Position numbers and translations under genes: made by a program
The notes under the pieces: model-generated
The model's database searches: none
What the model was told of the DNA's origin: nothing
The model's input: only the letters and a program-made list of their open reading frames with translations
Shown: piece after piece, positions 1 to 10,198 of the stretch
Layout of the letters: each line of letters opens with the position of its first letter
How positions within the stretch are numbered: position 1 is the first letter of the stretch
NCBI GenBank assembly: GCA_905221605.1
Contig: CAJNDS010001044.1
Location: forward strand, 1-39,228
Origin: Symbiodinium natans
Lineage: Eukaryota > Sar > Dinophyceae > Suessiales > Symbiodiniaceae
Reading direction: 5' to 3'
DNA: 39,228 nucleotides

Positions 1-89
1 CCAACCCCCCCCCTCAAAGCTCCTGTAGGCACTGTCTGCTTCCCGGGCTTAGGTCTTTGGTACGTATTATTAAATCGTTTTGCCTTGTT

Positions 90-400
90 TTTTTGCACTT
101 CTCGTGCTTGTTTGAACTTTTGCACGTTTCTGGCTTTTTTGCACTTTTGTGCACTTGCTTTTGCTTTTTTGCACTTTTGCACTTTTTTGGCTTTTTGCAC
201 GTTTGCATTCTTTTCATATACTGTGTTCTTTTCTACGCTTGTCTTATGCATAGAAAATCCAAAAATCCCAAAATCCAAAATCCCAGAAATCCAAAGATCC
301 AAAATCCAAAAATCCATACTTGCTCGGACAATGTCTCCGGAAAGTTTGGATGTTTGGATTCTTGAGTTTTTGGATTTTTGGGTTTTGGTGATTTTGCACA
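90..400. repeat. Low-complexity TTTTGCAC and ATCCAAAA repeats
   Basis: Positions 90-215 are irregular repeats of a CTTTTTTGCACTTTTG-like unit. Positions 245-320 repeat AATCCAAAA, and 345-395 carry the complementary TTTTTGGATT type, so the last two blocks could pair. Short reading frames here only reflect the repeats and I see no gene in the first 500 bases. Confidence 0.6.
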
Positions 401-500
401 TTCGAGGTTAGCCCATATGCATTCTCCATGTTTGACGATTTATAAGAGGGCGGCCATTCAAACGTACCCTTGTCAGAATTTCAATTCCGTCCTAATAAGA

Positions 501-1024
501 GGTCAAAATTTGCCGGGATCCCCCTTGGCACCGTGCACATGGCCTGCAAATACCACACAAAACCGGAAAGGGTAGGAACAACATTTGCCGGTCAAAATTT
601 GCCGGGATCCCCTTGGCACCCTGCAGAAGTCCTGCAAATACCACACAAAACGGGAAAGGGTAGGAACAACATTTGGGGGGTCAAAATTTGCCGGGATCCC
701 CTTGGCACCGTGCACATGGCCTGCAAATACCACACAAAACCGGAAAGGGTAGGAACAACATTTGCCGGTCAAAATTTGCCGGGATCCCCTTGGCGCCCTG
801 GAAAAGTCCTGCAAATACCACACAAACAGGGAAAACTTCGCGGGTCAAAATCTGCCGGGATCCCCTTGGTACCCTGGAAAAGTCCTGCAAATACCACACA
901 AAACGGGAAAGGGTAGGAACAACATTTGCCGGTCAAAATTTGCCGGGATCCCCTTGGCACTCTGCAAAAGTCCTGCAGATACCACACAAAACGGGAAAGG
1001 GGTAGGAACAACATTTGGGGGGGC
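501..1024. repeat. 89-bp tandem satellite, about six copies
   Basis: The unit begins GGTCAAAATTTGCCGGGATC and contains TGCAAATACCACACAAAA and GGGTAGGAACAACATTTG. Copies start near 501, 590, 679, 767, 843 and 931. The period is 88-89 bp, except that the copy starting near 767 is about 76 bp because the GGGTAGGAACAACATTT part is missing. Several frames stay open across it on both strands, a periodicity effect and not evidence for a gene. The last copy runs directly into the next satellite at about 1020. Confidence 0.9.
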
Positions 1025-2525
1025 AAAATCGCAAGCCCTGCTCCCTAAGATTTGGTCCCTAAGATGTTAGGTTCAAGTTTTCCTCCAAAAAGCCAACTCG
1101 CAAGCCCTGCTCTCTAAAATGTTGGGTTCAAGTTTTCCTCCAAAGAGACAAATCGCAAGCCCTGGTCCCTAAGATTGTGGGGTCATTCTTTGCTCCAACG
1201 AGTCAAATTCACAAGTCCTGGTACCTAAGATTTGGGGTGGCTCTTTGGAGGAAAACTTGAACCCACAATCTGCGGGACCAGGGCTTGGGGACCAGGGCTT
1301 GCGATTTGACTCTTTGGAAGAAAACTTGAACCCAATTTTTTAGGGACCAGGGCTTGCGATCTGGCTCTTTGGGGGAAAACTTGAACCCAAAATTTGGGGA
1401 CCAGGGCTTGCGATTTGACTTATTGGAGCAAAGAATGACCCCGCAATCTCAGGGACCAGGGCTTGCGATTTGGCTCTTTGGAGGAAAACTACATGAACCC
1501 GCAATCTTAGGGACCAGGGCTTGCGATTTGGCTTTTTGGAGCAAAACTGGAACCCAAAATGTTAGGGGCCGGGGCTTGTGATTTGGCTCTTTGGAGGAAA
1601 ACTTGAACCCCAAATCTTAGGGACCAGGGCTTCCGGTTTGCCCGCAATCTTAGGGACCAGATTTGGGTCTTTGGAGGAAAACTTGAACCCCAAATCTTAG
1701 GGACCAGGGCTTCCGGTTTGCCCGCAATCTTAGGGACCAGATTTGGGTCTTTGGAGGAAAACTTGAACCCCAAATCTTAGGGACCAGGGCTTCCGGTTTG
1801 CCCGCAATCTTAGGGACCAGATTTGGGTCTTTGGAGGAAAACTTGAACCCAAAATCTTAGGGACCAGAGCTTGCGATTTGGCTCTTTGGAGAAAGCTTGA
1901 ACCCAGAATCTGCGGGACCAAGGCTTGCGATTTGGCTCTTTGGAGGAAGACTTGAACCCAAAATCTTAGGGACCAGGGCTTGTGATTTGGCTCTTTGGAA
2001 GAAAAATTGAACCCAAAATCTTAGGGACCAGGGCTTGCGGTTTGTCTCTTTGGAAGAAAAATTGAACCCAAAATTTTGGGGACCAGGGCTTGCGATTTGG
2101 CTGTTTGGAGCAAAACATGACCCCACAATCTTAGGGACCAGGGCTTGCGCTTTGACTCTTTGGAGGAAAACTTGAACCCAAAATCTTAAGCACCAGGGCT
2201 TGCGATCTGACTTTTTGGAGGAAAACTTGAAGCCAAAGTTTCAGGGACCAGGGCTTGTCATTTGGCCTTTTGGAGCAAGACTTGAAGCAACAGTTTTAGG
2301 GAGCAGGGCTTGCGATTTGGCTTTTTGGAGCAAAGCTTGAAGCCAAAGTTTTAGGGAGCAGGGCTTGCGATTTGGCTTTTTGGAGCAAAACTTGAAGCCA
2401 ACGTTTTAGAGAGCAGGGCTTGCGATTTGGCTCTTTGATGTTCTTTGGAGCAAAACTTGAACTCAAAATCTTAGGGACCAGGGCTTGCGATTTGACTGTT
2501 TGGAGCAAAGAAATGATCCCACGAA
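1022..2525. repeat. ~56-bp satellite with an orientation switch
   Basis: Roughly twenty diverged units of the type TTAGGGACCAGGGCTTGCGA ... TTTGGCTCTTTGGAGGAAAA ... CTTGAACCCAAAATC. From 1022 to about 1235 the units are in the opposite orientation (AAATCGCAAGCCCTGGTCCC), and from about 1240 onward they run forward, so the block is head-to-head around 1235. Variants differ in GGAGGAAAAC versus GGAGCAAAG and in the spacer (ACCCCACAATC, ACCCAAAATC). Open frames crossing it are repeat artefacts. Confidence 0.9.
1610..1850. repeat. 80-bp higher-order repeat, three copies
   Basis: Inside the ~56-bp satellite, a compound unit (one full monomer plus a shortened one, TTCCGGTTTGCCCGCAATCT then AGATTTGGGTC) is repeated at exact 80-bp spacing (1621, 1701, 1781) with almost no differences. 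It is therefore a more recent amplification than the monomers around it. Confidence 0.85.
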
Positions 2526-3110
2526 ACCTTGAAAGAAAAGGTGCTCTTTGTTCACTCTCACCTTTCGTTCGTTTCATTTTCTGAACGCTTTACTTTAAGT
2601 ATGAATATCTAATGTAATATGTAAAGAGGGGTGTCCAAGTTTTTTTTGAGTGTTTCGGGTGTCCTTTTCCTTTTTTGTAGCGAAATATGAAATATACACC
2701 CGCACCGGAGATCTTGTTTTTGGAAACCTTGAAAGAAAAGTGCTTCTTTGTTCTCTCTCACTTTCGTTCGTTTCATTCGGTATAAAGTAAATAATTTAGC
2801 ATGTAGAAAAGGGTTGTCCAAGTTTTTTAGAGTGTTTCGGGTGTCCTTTTCTTCCTTTTCTGTAGCCACCCACCTGAGCAGGACACCCACACCAGAGACT
2901 CCGATTTTGGAAACTTGAAGGAAAGGCGCTCCCCTTTTTCCACCGTTGCCTTCCTGTCGTTCCTTGCGCAAGAGGCAATAAAAGAAAGAAATGATGTTAC
3001 ATGTATCCAAAATTAGGGTGTCCTGTTTTTCTTTTCTGTAACAAGACCTACTTTTCACGGACACCCACACCGGAGACCTCCATTTTTTTGAACCCTTTGA
3101 AAGAAAGCAG
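2523..3110. repeat. ~180-205-bp repeat, about three copies
   Basis: GAAACCTTGAAAGAAAAGG-like starts recur near 2523, 2728, 2910 and (degenerate) 3088. They are followed by CTTTCGTTCGTTTCATT, GGTTGTCCAAGTTTTTT and GAGTGTTTCGGGTGTCCTTT. The copies are diverged. Stretches of minus-strand reading frame pass through them, but their peptides repeat in step with the DNA, so I do not call a gene. Confidence 0.75.
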
Positions 3111-3127
3111 GCCGAAGACTTAAGATT

Positions 3128-3300
3128 CTCTGTGCTCCCAAAAGACAAATCGCAAGCACCGTCTTCCTAAGTTTTTGCAGAAGGGGATGCTCCCAAAACA
3201 CGCCCCCCAAGATTTTGGCAAAATGTGCTCCCAAAAGACAAATCGCAGGCGCAGCCCTCCAAAAAAATTGGACAAGTTTATGCTCCCAATCAGTTTTTCT
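3128..3300. repeat. Diverged copies related to the ~56-bp satellite
   Basis: GTGCTCCCAAAAGACAAATCGCAAG-type sequence occurs three times (near 3128, 3185 and 3227) with a ~50-bp spacing. The core AAATCGCAAG and CCCTAAG-like ends resemble the satellite at 1.0-2.5 kb in reverse orientation, but identity is low. Confidence 0.5.
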
Positions 3301-3705
3301 TGTTAAAGATGAGTTTACATGTCTTCCTACCTTGTTCCTTTCTTCTTCCGGTTCGCTCGCTTGTTCTCTCTCTCTCTCTCTCTCTCTCGCTCGCTCTCTC
3401 CATCTTTTTGCTTTTATGGGCGGCATGTCTTGTAGAATTGGAAGACGAGGAGGAGGGTGAACTACAAAGCAGAGATTTGCTGAAGCAGAGAGGGAGTGAG
3501 ACACGGCGAGGCATAGAGAGAGAAGCATAGACCGTGGGAGAGAAAGGGTCTCTTGACTCTTAGCTTCCCCTTTCTCAAGTCCATATTAATTTTCTTTCTT
3601 GTGGAAAAGAAAGAGGAAAAGAGAAGAGAGAAGAGGAATTTACATGTTCTTCCTACCTTGTTCTTGTCCCTCCTTGACCCTGTCTCTTTTTCTCTCTATC
3701 TCCTT

Positions 3706-4322
3706 TGGGTTCGGCCGGTCCACACTAACAGTCACCACCAGCAGACCCACAAATAAAAGCACCCGGTAAGTGCCAAAAAATTGACTGAGATTCCTGCTAT
3801 TCCTGGTGCTATTCCTGGTGCTATTTCTGGTTCATTTTTTTGCGCTATTCCTGGTGCTATTTCTGGTGCTATTTTTTGTGCTGTTGTTTGTGCTATTTCT
3901 GGTGCTATTTTTTGTGCTATTGTTTGTGCTATTTCTGGTGCTATTTCTGGTGCTGTTGCTGGTGCTATGTGACTAACAATCACCATCAGCAGACCCACAA
4001 AAAACAGCACCCGGTAAATGCTAAGCTGATAAAATTGACTGGGATTCCTGGTGCTATTTCTGGTGCTATTGTTTGTGCTATTTCTGGTGCTATTTTTTGT
4101 GCTATTCCTGGCGCTATTTCAGGTGCTATTTTTTGTGCTATTGTTTGTGCTATTTCTGGTGCTATTTCTGCTGCTATGTGACTAACAGTCACCACCAGCA
4201 GACCCACAAAAATAAGCACCCGGTAAATGCTAAAATTGACTGGGATTCCTGGTGCTATTTTTGGCCTGTGTGTTATAAGGCCACGGCGTTATTTGACTGT
4301 TAGTGTGGACCGGCCGAACCCA
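3706..4322. mobile_element. Element with perfect 28-bp terminal inverted repeats around a minisatellite
   Basis: The left end at 3706-3733 starts TGGGTTCGGCCGGTCCACAC, and the right end at 4295-4322 is its exact reverse complement over 28 bases. The interior holds three blocks of a 12-15-bp minisatellite (GCTATTTCTGGTGCTATT). Each block is preceded by a conserved leader containing CACCACCAGCAGACCCACAA and GCACCCGGTAA, near 3731, 3978 and 4190. It has no coding capacity. It looks like a MITE or foldback element, but I could not identify a clean target-site duplication, so mobility is an inference. Confidence 0.55.
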
Positions 4323-4849
4323 ATATCTCCTCATTTTTCTGTTAAAGTGGTACGGGAAGGCGGAATGAGATGAAGGCAGCGTCCTCCCCTGGAGGCACCT
4401 GCCCACAAAAAAAGGAGCATCAGCTTCCAAGAGATTTGCAGAAGGAGAGAGGGAATGAGACAACGCAGGGCATGGAGAGAAGCGTAGACCGTGGGGGAGA
4501 GAGAGCGAGAGGGCCTCTTTGGCTTTCCCCTTATCTCGTTCTCTGTTTAGACAAGAACATAGGAAAAAAGGGAGTTTGCACCTTCTTCTCGCTCCTCACT
4601 CGTCTCTCTTCTCCACACCCCTCTCGCGCTCCTTTTTTCCCCCTTTTTCAGTGGGCTTGAGGACAAGGGGTTTCCCCACAACCGCCCCACGCTGCACTCA
4701 CTCACTCTCTCTCTCTCTCTCTCTGTCGCTCTGTTTTTTCTTTCTTTTCTGAAAAGAACAGGAAGGGGTGGAAGCTGATGCTGGGTGCCTCCAGGGGGGG
4801 GACGTTGCCTTCCTCTCATTCGTACCACTTTAAAAAAATGAGGAGATAT
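4323..4849. mobile_element. Second inverted-repeat unit with ~70-80-bp imperfect arms
   Basis: The left arm at 4323-4404 (ATATCTCCTCATTTTT ... AAAGTGGTACG ... CCCCTGGAGGCACC) is matched in reverse complement by about 4775-4849, with a few indels. It abuts the right end of the previous element with no gap. The interior (4440-4765) is CT/GA-rich, including a CT microsatellite near 4700-4725. Non-coding. Confidence 0.5.
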
Positions 4850-4954
4850 AGAGAAGGAGTGACAGGGTCAGGGGGAGAGAAGCGGGAGGGACAAGAACAA
4901 GGTTAGAAGAGGCCATGATAGTACGACTTACGTGACAGCAGCGTGCCCTCGTGG

Positions 4955-5095
4955 GAACGTCAAGTTTTCCTCCAAAGAGCCAAATCAAGCCCTGGTCCCT
5001 AAGATATTGGGTTCAAGTTTTCTTCCAAAGAGCCAAATCGCAAGCCCTGGTCCCTAAGATTTTTGGGTTCAAGTTTTCTTCCAATCTAAGAACAT
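4955..5095. repeat. Displaced copies of the ~56-bp satellite
   Basis: Two to three units in the reverse orientation (CAAGTTTTCCTCCAAAGAGC ... CAAGCCCTGGTCCCTAAGAT) lie 2.4 kb from the main array. The flank motif ACGTGACAGC(A/C)..CGT.CCCTCGT occurs on both sides (about 4930 and 5137), so the group may have inserted or moved as a block. Confidence 0.7.
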
Positions 5096-5099
5096 GTCT

Positions 5100-7470
5100 G
5101 GCGACCCCGAAAAGACATAGACTCCCAGCTTCCCACGTGACAGCCTCGTACCCTCGTCGGAATGGGTTTGGCAATAACAAAACCCGAGTGCCAGCTTCCA
5201 AATAAACCCTATTTAAGCCACCCACCCCCCCCCCCCCCCGGCCGCCACATCCCCCAAAGCCGTACAACTGCACTTACGCCTTCGATGTCCAGCTGAAGGA
5301 TCAGAAAAGTCACAAGGGTGCCACAAGGCCAGGACTAGTTTCGGAGCTCTTCTTCATTGAAGATTTGGATGGATTCTTGATGATCAACGTCTTTGTAAAA
5401 CAGGATCTTGAGGCATCTCAATTTTGAGTATCTTAGATGAAAAGGGATTGACGTGTTTGTGGCATTTGCACGGGCTTTGGGTAGCCAACAAAGCTTAAAA
5501 CAAACTTGAAGTCGTTCGTTAAACTCCGTCGAAGCAAAAAAAGGAGCTTGCACTGAACCCCCCCACCCCCAAATGACGCGAGAGACACACACCATGAGCA
5601 CAAAAAGAGGCCTCGCGTCTCCCCCCCCCCCCCCCTTCCCCCCCAAAAAAAGAAATGAAAGACAATATTCAATAATCCCTATAAGGAAGAAAGCTTTTTC
5701 TTGTCTGGGGGGTTCTTAAGCAAACAGTAGTTGGATTCTACAGGGTACCTTATTCCCTCACTCCCAACAAATTATAAGAACAAAGCCTACTTAGAGAGGC
5801 CCCCTAAGACCGGAAACTCCCCGTCGGGACTGCGGAGCTTTGTAGGGCTTAGGATTTAGGGTCGACTTTTTTCAGGGCGTTGGGGCGCCCAATGAACATA
5901 CATTCACAAAACTCGGTTCTTGGGATCCATGATTTGCCCCAGAACTTTGCAAGAATGTTACAACTATGTTTTTGCAAAAAGTCGCCGAAGGCAATTTGAG
6001 GTGCTTTTAGAACGCAGCTAGTTGGGCACTTGTTGGCTTCACACAGGAAAAGGGCTTAATGTGTTGAAGATCTTTAGAAGCCGATTGACATGCTAGTCAA
6101 TTCAACCCGTTAAGTGGCCCCAATTCTTTTCTCGTCGTGGGAACGAAGCACTCGATTGCCCTTCGAAAGCTCTAAATATCTTAAGAGCTGAACCGGTTCT
6201 GAATTTGAACGTGCATCCGTGCACATTCTTTAGTAAGCCCTACTTGTTGTGCTGAAGTATTGAATTGCACATACAGAAGTAAGAATTAGATAGGCCCTGA
6301 AACACTGAAACATGTTAGAGTATCAGTGTAAAGTGGAAACAAAAAGAAGCCTGGCAACTCCCAATGTATCGACTTTCACTAGAGCCTGGCAGAAAGAAAC
6401 TGTTAAGCAACTTATAGGCCTTCTGACTTCAAAGACAGCCTCGAATGGGAAAACCTTCAGAGGGCTGCAGTTTGAGGTTTATCCGCATGCAGCCCATGAG
6501 TCCCAGCAGTTGCCCCGGCAGCTGTCCTTCGTTATTCTCGCCTTTCTTACTCACTTCGGTGATTTTGAAACGGCCATGAACCCTAAACCCTAAACTCTAA
6601 ACATTCCAGAAAAGTTCTGGGGCTACCAGCGGGAGCCCAGGTCCGACAATCGTCTTTCGAAGGCTTAGAAAGTGCCCGTTAGGCTTGAAGAATCAATCAG
6701 ACCTGGTTTGTTTCCTCAGGGCGGGGGGGGGGGGGGACCCCATATGTATGTATATATGCTGATGCATACATGTACCGATACCGATTAAGAATGTCAAGTC
6801 CCGACAAGTACTCCGTAGTCAAGAGTTATTGTTGAAGTTCTCGTGCACCTACTGGGGAGCTCGGCCCCTTTACTCACGTTTGGGTGTTAGGTATAAACCT
6901 AACTCCTGAACTCTACATCCTTGGAATCCCCTTGCAGTGGCTCTCTGTGACGCTAAGCAAACCAATTCGTCTGGGATCGGGTTTAGATCTGGAACAGTGC
7001 AAGGGTGCTACCAAATGCCCGCAGAAAGTGTTCTTATGTTCTGGACAGGCTTGGGTCTACAGCTACAGCTCGCGTGATTGCAGAACGATCCGGGAAAGCC
7101 AAGGCAACTGCTGTCCTCCGTGACGTTCGTAGGCGCCTGCAGCTTGGTGGGCAGCGTTCCAGTGCTTCATGAATAAATCCCTTCTTGCTTTTTGGCGTTT
7201 TTTGGCCGCCATCTTCTGGGCTTTTTGGGTTTTCTTCTACTCTCGCGCCTCTTCATCGAGGCATATGAAGAATCCTCGCATGTCACGACCTTGTACCGAG
7301 TCCTCAGCGCACTCTCCGAAAATCCCTTCTAAGAGAACTCTGACAAAGGAACGGAAAAAGCGACAGCTGCAGCCGTTCTTAATATCCAAGTCTTGGCCAG
7401 CCAGCGTCAGTCAAGGCTAAGAAAAGCTCAGCGTGAAATATCCCTAACCCTTGAACCATCTTAGCCCTAC
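5100..7470. other. Gene-poor interval
   Basis: I see no convincing exon here. It contains poly-C/poly-G tracts (5225-5238, 5621-5640, 6722-6735), a TATG-rich patch near 6745-6775, and a telomere-like AACCCTAAACCCTAAACTC at 6577-6600. Plus-strand frames at 6312-6593 and 6884-7123 are open but lack recognisable domains or good splice context; the first ends inside the telomere-like repeat. Confidence 0.5.
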
Positions 7471-7484
7471 GCCAATTAATCAAC

Positions 7485-7630
7485 CTCTCTTTGCAATCTG
7501 TGTGTCTGTGGACCAGGTTATTGGTCCCTGTGGAACGACCCCGACAGGACCATTGTAGCCGCTGTAGTTCACTCCATTGACAGTGAGCACATCGCCATCA
7601 TCAGTCTCAAAGTCCAGAACTCTCAGGGGC
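7485..7630 (-). CDS. CUB-like domain exon (isolated fragment)
   Basis: Read on the minus strand, this segment encodes LDFETDDGDVLTVNG, then VNYSGYNGPVGVVP and ITWSTD..IAKRG. This matches a CUB-like extracellular module that I recall as highly repeated in dinoflagellate proteins: F-T/E-x-D...L.VNG..YSG..GP.GV.P...I.WS.D....GW. Likely exon limits are a CGAG acceptor just before 7630 and an AG|GTTGAT donor after 7485, where the frame would otherwise stop. No neighbouring exon was found within 1 kb on either side, so it may be one exon of a large gene with long introns, or a shuffled or dead fragment. Its role would be extracellular binding if expressed. Confidence 0.55.
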
Positions 7631-7779
7631 CTCGAAACACTTCCCAGATGGGCTGCTACTCGAGTCTGCCACTGTGGAAGGGCTTTTTTCAAGTATGTTG
7701 TGTGGCTCAGGCTTCCTGGACTGTTTCAAGGTGTGGCGCATGTCCCTTGCTTTGGCCCTCTACTAGGCGTGGAGCACCC

Positions 7780-8480
7780 CCCCCCCCCCCCCGGCGGTCC
7801 GTACCTCGAAACCAAATCGTGCTCTCGTGTGTGTAACACTTGTAGCATAACAGCAGGCGTAATGCTCAAAAAATCGCAATAACAATATTTCTCTCTTTCT
7901 CTTTCTTTCGCCGCCCGCCCGCCCGCCCTCACGCGCGCACCCACACGCCCGCTTGCACCCACACGCCCGCACACACCCACACGCGCGCACGCGCGCGCGA
8001 CCACCACCACACTACACACTCCACACAGCCACACCACGGCCCCATCACACGCCACCACCACACCACTACCCAGCACACACTCCAGCACCGCATCACCCTC
8101 ACAGACCCACCGCACACCACAGTTGCTCCACCAGCATACACCCACCACTGAAATCCGCCGACCCCGCTCTTGGGGTCGAGCGCCGGGGAAGCCCCCAACT
8201 CACACAAAAAGACTCCCCCCCCCCCCCCCCCCCCCCCTTTGCGGCTTCACCCGGTTAATTTCCCACTCTTTTTTTTTTTTTTAGAAAGACGACTGACTGC
8301 GACCTCTGCCCCGACCCCCTACCCCACCAAACCGAAGCCTCCCCCCCCACCCCCCCCCCCGCCCGTTTTCCTAAACCCTTTCCCCTACCTACCACCCCCC
8401 CCTTTTTTAGAGGATGTGTCTCGACCCTTGCCCCTACCCCCCACCCCCCCAAACCGAAGCCCGTCACCCCCCACCAAAAA
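7780..8480. repeat. CA/CCCA microsatellite and poly-C region
   Basis: Poly-C runs occur at 7779-7793, 8217-8237 and around 8340-8360. 7920-8140 is a CACACGCCCGC/ACCACCACACC-type low-complexity tract, and a T-run sits at 8269-8282. Frames passing through it give proline/histidine or valine/glycine-rich peptides and are artefacts. Confidence 0.75.
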
Positions 8481-8499
8481 ACCTCTTTTTTTATCAGTC

Positions 8500-9225
8500 T
8501 AGAAACCACGCGAATTTGGGTCGGAGTCCGACGTGTCTTCACTCTTCGCACCTTTTGTGGGGTCGGCGGCAGCGGCGTCAGCCCTTAAATCCGGCCTGGC
8601 CGTCGTGGTCCAGTGCGGAGCACGGCTAGCCGAAAGGCTTGCCTTTATGCAGGCGCTGCCCGTCCCTGAAAATGGCATCCTTGCATGAGGCTCCGGGGGA
8701 GCCCCGGGAGGGCTCCGAGCGGGGTCCCAAACGCGAATGCGTGGAAGTGCCGAAAACATCGTAAATACGGTGTTTTTTTGCCAAACGCCCTGGAGGGCTC
8801 ATGATGCGTGACCCGGCGCGCATCATCGACCCTGCATACCCTGCTTTTTGACCTTGGGCGAACATGCGAAAAAAGACCTTTTCCCTCAAGTTTTGGGGGG
8901 GTACCCCCCCCCCCCCCAAACAGGGGCGAGCATCATGAGCATCAGCGACCCGCCCCCGGGGCCACAGGAGGGCCCGGGCACCTCAATAAAGCCAGAAAAC
9001 ACCGTTTTTCGTGTGTTTCGACACACACCTCCTTTCGGGGCACTGCCGCGCCTCCACGGTGAGCATCATTGACACCCAAGGCTTCGGGGGCGTCAGTCGA
9101 CGATCGCGATACGAATTACGGATGCGCATCATGAGCCCTTCATTTCTCCAGGGCCCTCGGGTCCCGGCTCCGGAGCCTTGCTGATGCTCATGAGGGCCTC
9201 GCTGATGCTCATGATGCTGTTGCGT
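8500..9225. other. GC-rich spacer with dispersed GCTCATGATGCTC motifs
   Basis: No clear gene. Short palindrome-like words (GAGCATCATGAGCATC at 8926, CATCATGAGC at 9127, GATGCTCATGAGGGC at 9183, GATGCTCATGATGC at 9204, and CTCATGATGCG near 8799) recur about every 60-150 bp, together with a poly-C run at 8904-8917. A minus-strand frame at 8499-8759 ends in an acidic peptide (AKSEDTSDSDPNSR) that could be a terminal exon, but nothing else supports it. Confidence 0.4.
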
Positions 9226-9264
9226 GCGCGCGCGCTCTCGCACGCGCACGCGCACGCGCGCGCA
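9220..9264. repeat. Alternating GC/CA purine-pyrimidine tract
   Basis: GCGCGCGCGCTCTCGCACGC followed by GCACGCGCACGCGCGCGC: about 40 bases of nearly perfect purine/pyrimidine alternation. It lies immediately before the long pyrimidine tract. Such sequence can adopt Z-DNA in vitro; any role here is unknown. Confidence 0.6.
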
Positions 9265-9292
9265 GAGGATTATTCATAGGGTTTCGGCCGTC

Positions 9293-9962
9293 GCTTCCTG
9301 TTATTTCTTCTCTTCTGCTTCCTGCTCATTTGTGTTTATTATATTTATTCTTCTTTCTTTTCTTGCTTCTGTTCTTCTTATATTTCTTCATCTTTCTTTT
9401 CTTCTTTACGTTCTTCTTCTTCTTATTCCTCTTTCTTTTCTTAGTCTTTCTTTTCTTATTTTTTCTTCTTTCTTTTCTCCTTCTTTGAATTTTTATTCTT
9501 TTTATTATTATTCTTATTTTACTTCCTTGTCTTCTTCTTTATTTTTCTTCTTATTTCCTTTTCTTCTTATTTCTTTTATTCTTCTTCTTTCTTTTATGAG
9601 TTATTTTATTATTCTTCTGTTTCTTCTTCTTTCTCTTATTCTTCTTCTTTTGCTTCTTCTTTCTTTTCTTCTTCTTTTTCTTCTGTCTTTTCTTCTTATT
9701 CTTTTCTTTTTGTTTTTCTTCTTCTTCTTTCTCTTCGTATTCTTCTTGTTCTTCCCTTTCCCTTTCTTCTTGCTATTATTCTTTCTTTTATTGTCTTCTT
9801 CTTTTTCTTCTTATTTCTTTTCTGCTTATTCTTCTGTTTCTTCTTCTTTCTTTCTACTTCATCTTTTTTCGTTCTTTTCTTCTTATTCTTGTTCTTCTTC
9901 TTTTTCTCTTATTCTTCTTTTTCTTCCTCTTTTTCTTGATCTTTTTCTTCTTCTTTCCCGAG
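9293..9962. repeat. ~670-bp TTC/TTCTTT polypyrimidine tract
   Basis: Nearly every base on the plus strand is T or C, in TTCTTC/TTTCTTTT units broken by rare A or G. A long plus-strand frame (Ser/Phe/Leu only) crosses it, but this follows from base composition and is not a protein. It could form intramolecular triplex DNA. No transcription unit is visible on either side within 200 bp. Confidence 0.85.
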
Positions 9963-10198
9963 TTTCAGCTTTCAAACGGCCAGGCCGGCCCGTGCCGCAA
10001 GGCCTTTAGATGATACATGTAGATGCGGCACAGCACAAAATGGCACAAAGCTTGGCCCGCCCCAAACAAGACGGGAAGCTTGGAGTTGCCGTCCGCCACA
10101 TTGATCACACATTCCTGGCATGCAAAGGGGGAAATGCTTGGGCCTCTCCATCTTCGCTCAAGCTGTTGTTGTGGCGGACTCTGAAGACCTACGAGCTT

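Larger units (their letters stand above)
3643..4907. repeat. Nested inverted-repeat structure (outer arms)
   Basis: Positions 3643-3703 (CCTTGTTCTTGTCCCTCC ... GACCCTGTCTC ... CTCTATCTCC) recur as an imperfect reverse complement at about 4843-4907. They enclose two further inverted-repeat units at 3706-4322 and 4323-4849. No reading frame with protein-like content is present. A purine/pyrimidine-rich segment at 3470-3600 is also directly repeated at about 4432-4560. Confidence 0.6.

Noticed and set aside
470-1070. Open frames on both strands with repeating peptides
   Set aside because: The 89-bp satellite lacks stops by chance in several frames. No start context, splice sites or domain.
1354-2577. 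Open frames with FKFSSK/LVPKI repeats
   Set aside because: Periodic with the 56-bp satellite and present on both strands.
9224-10009. 261-residue Ser/Phe/Leu open frame, which looks like a membrane protein
   Set aside because: It is the translation of a TTC/TTTCTT polypyrimidine tract; composition alone keeps the frame open.
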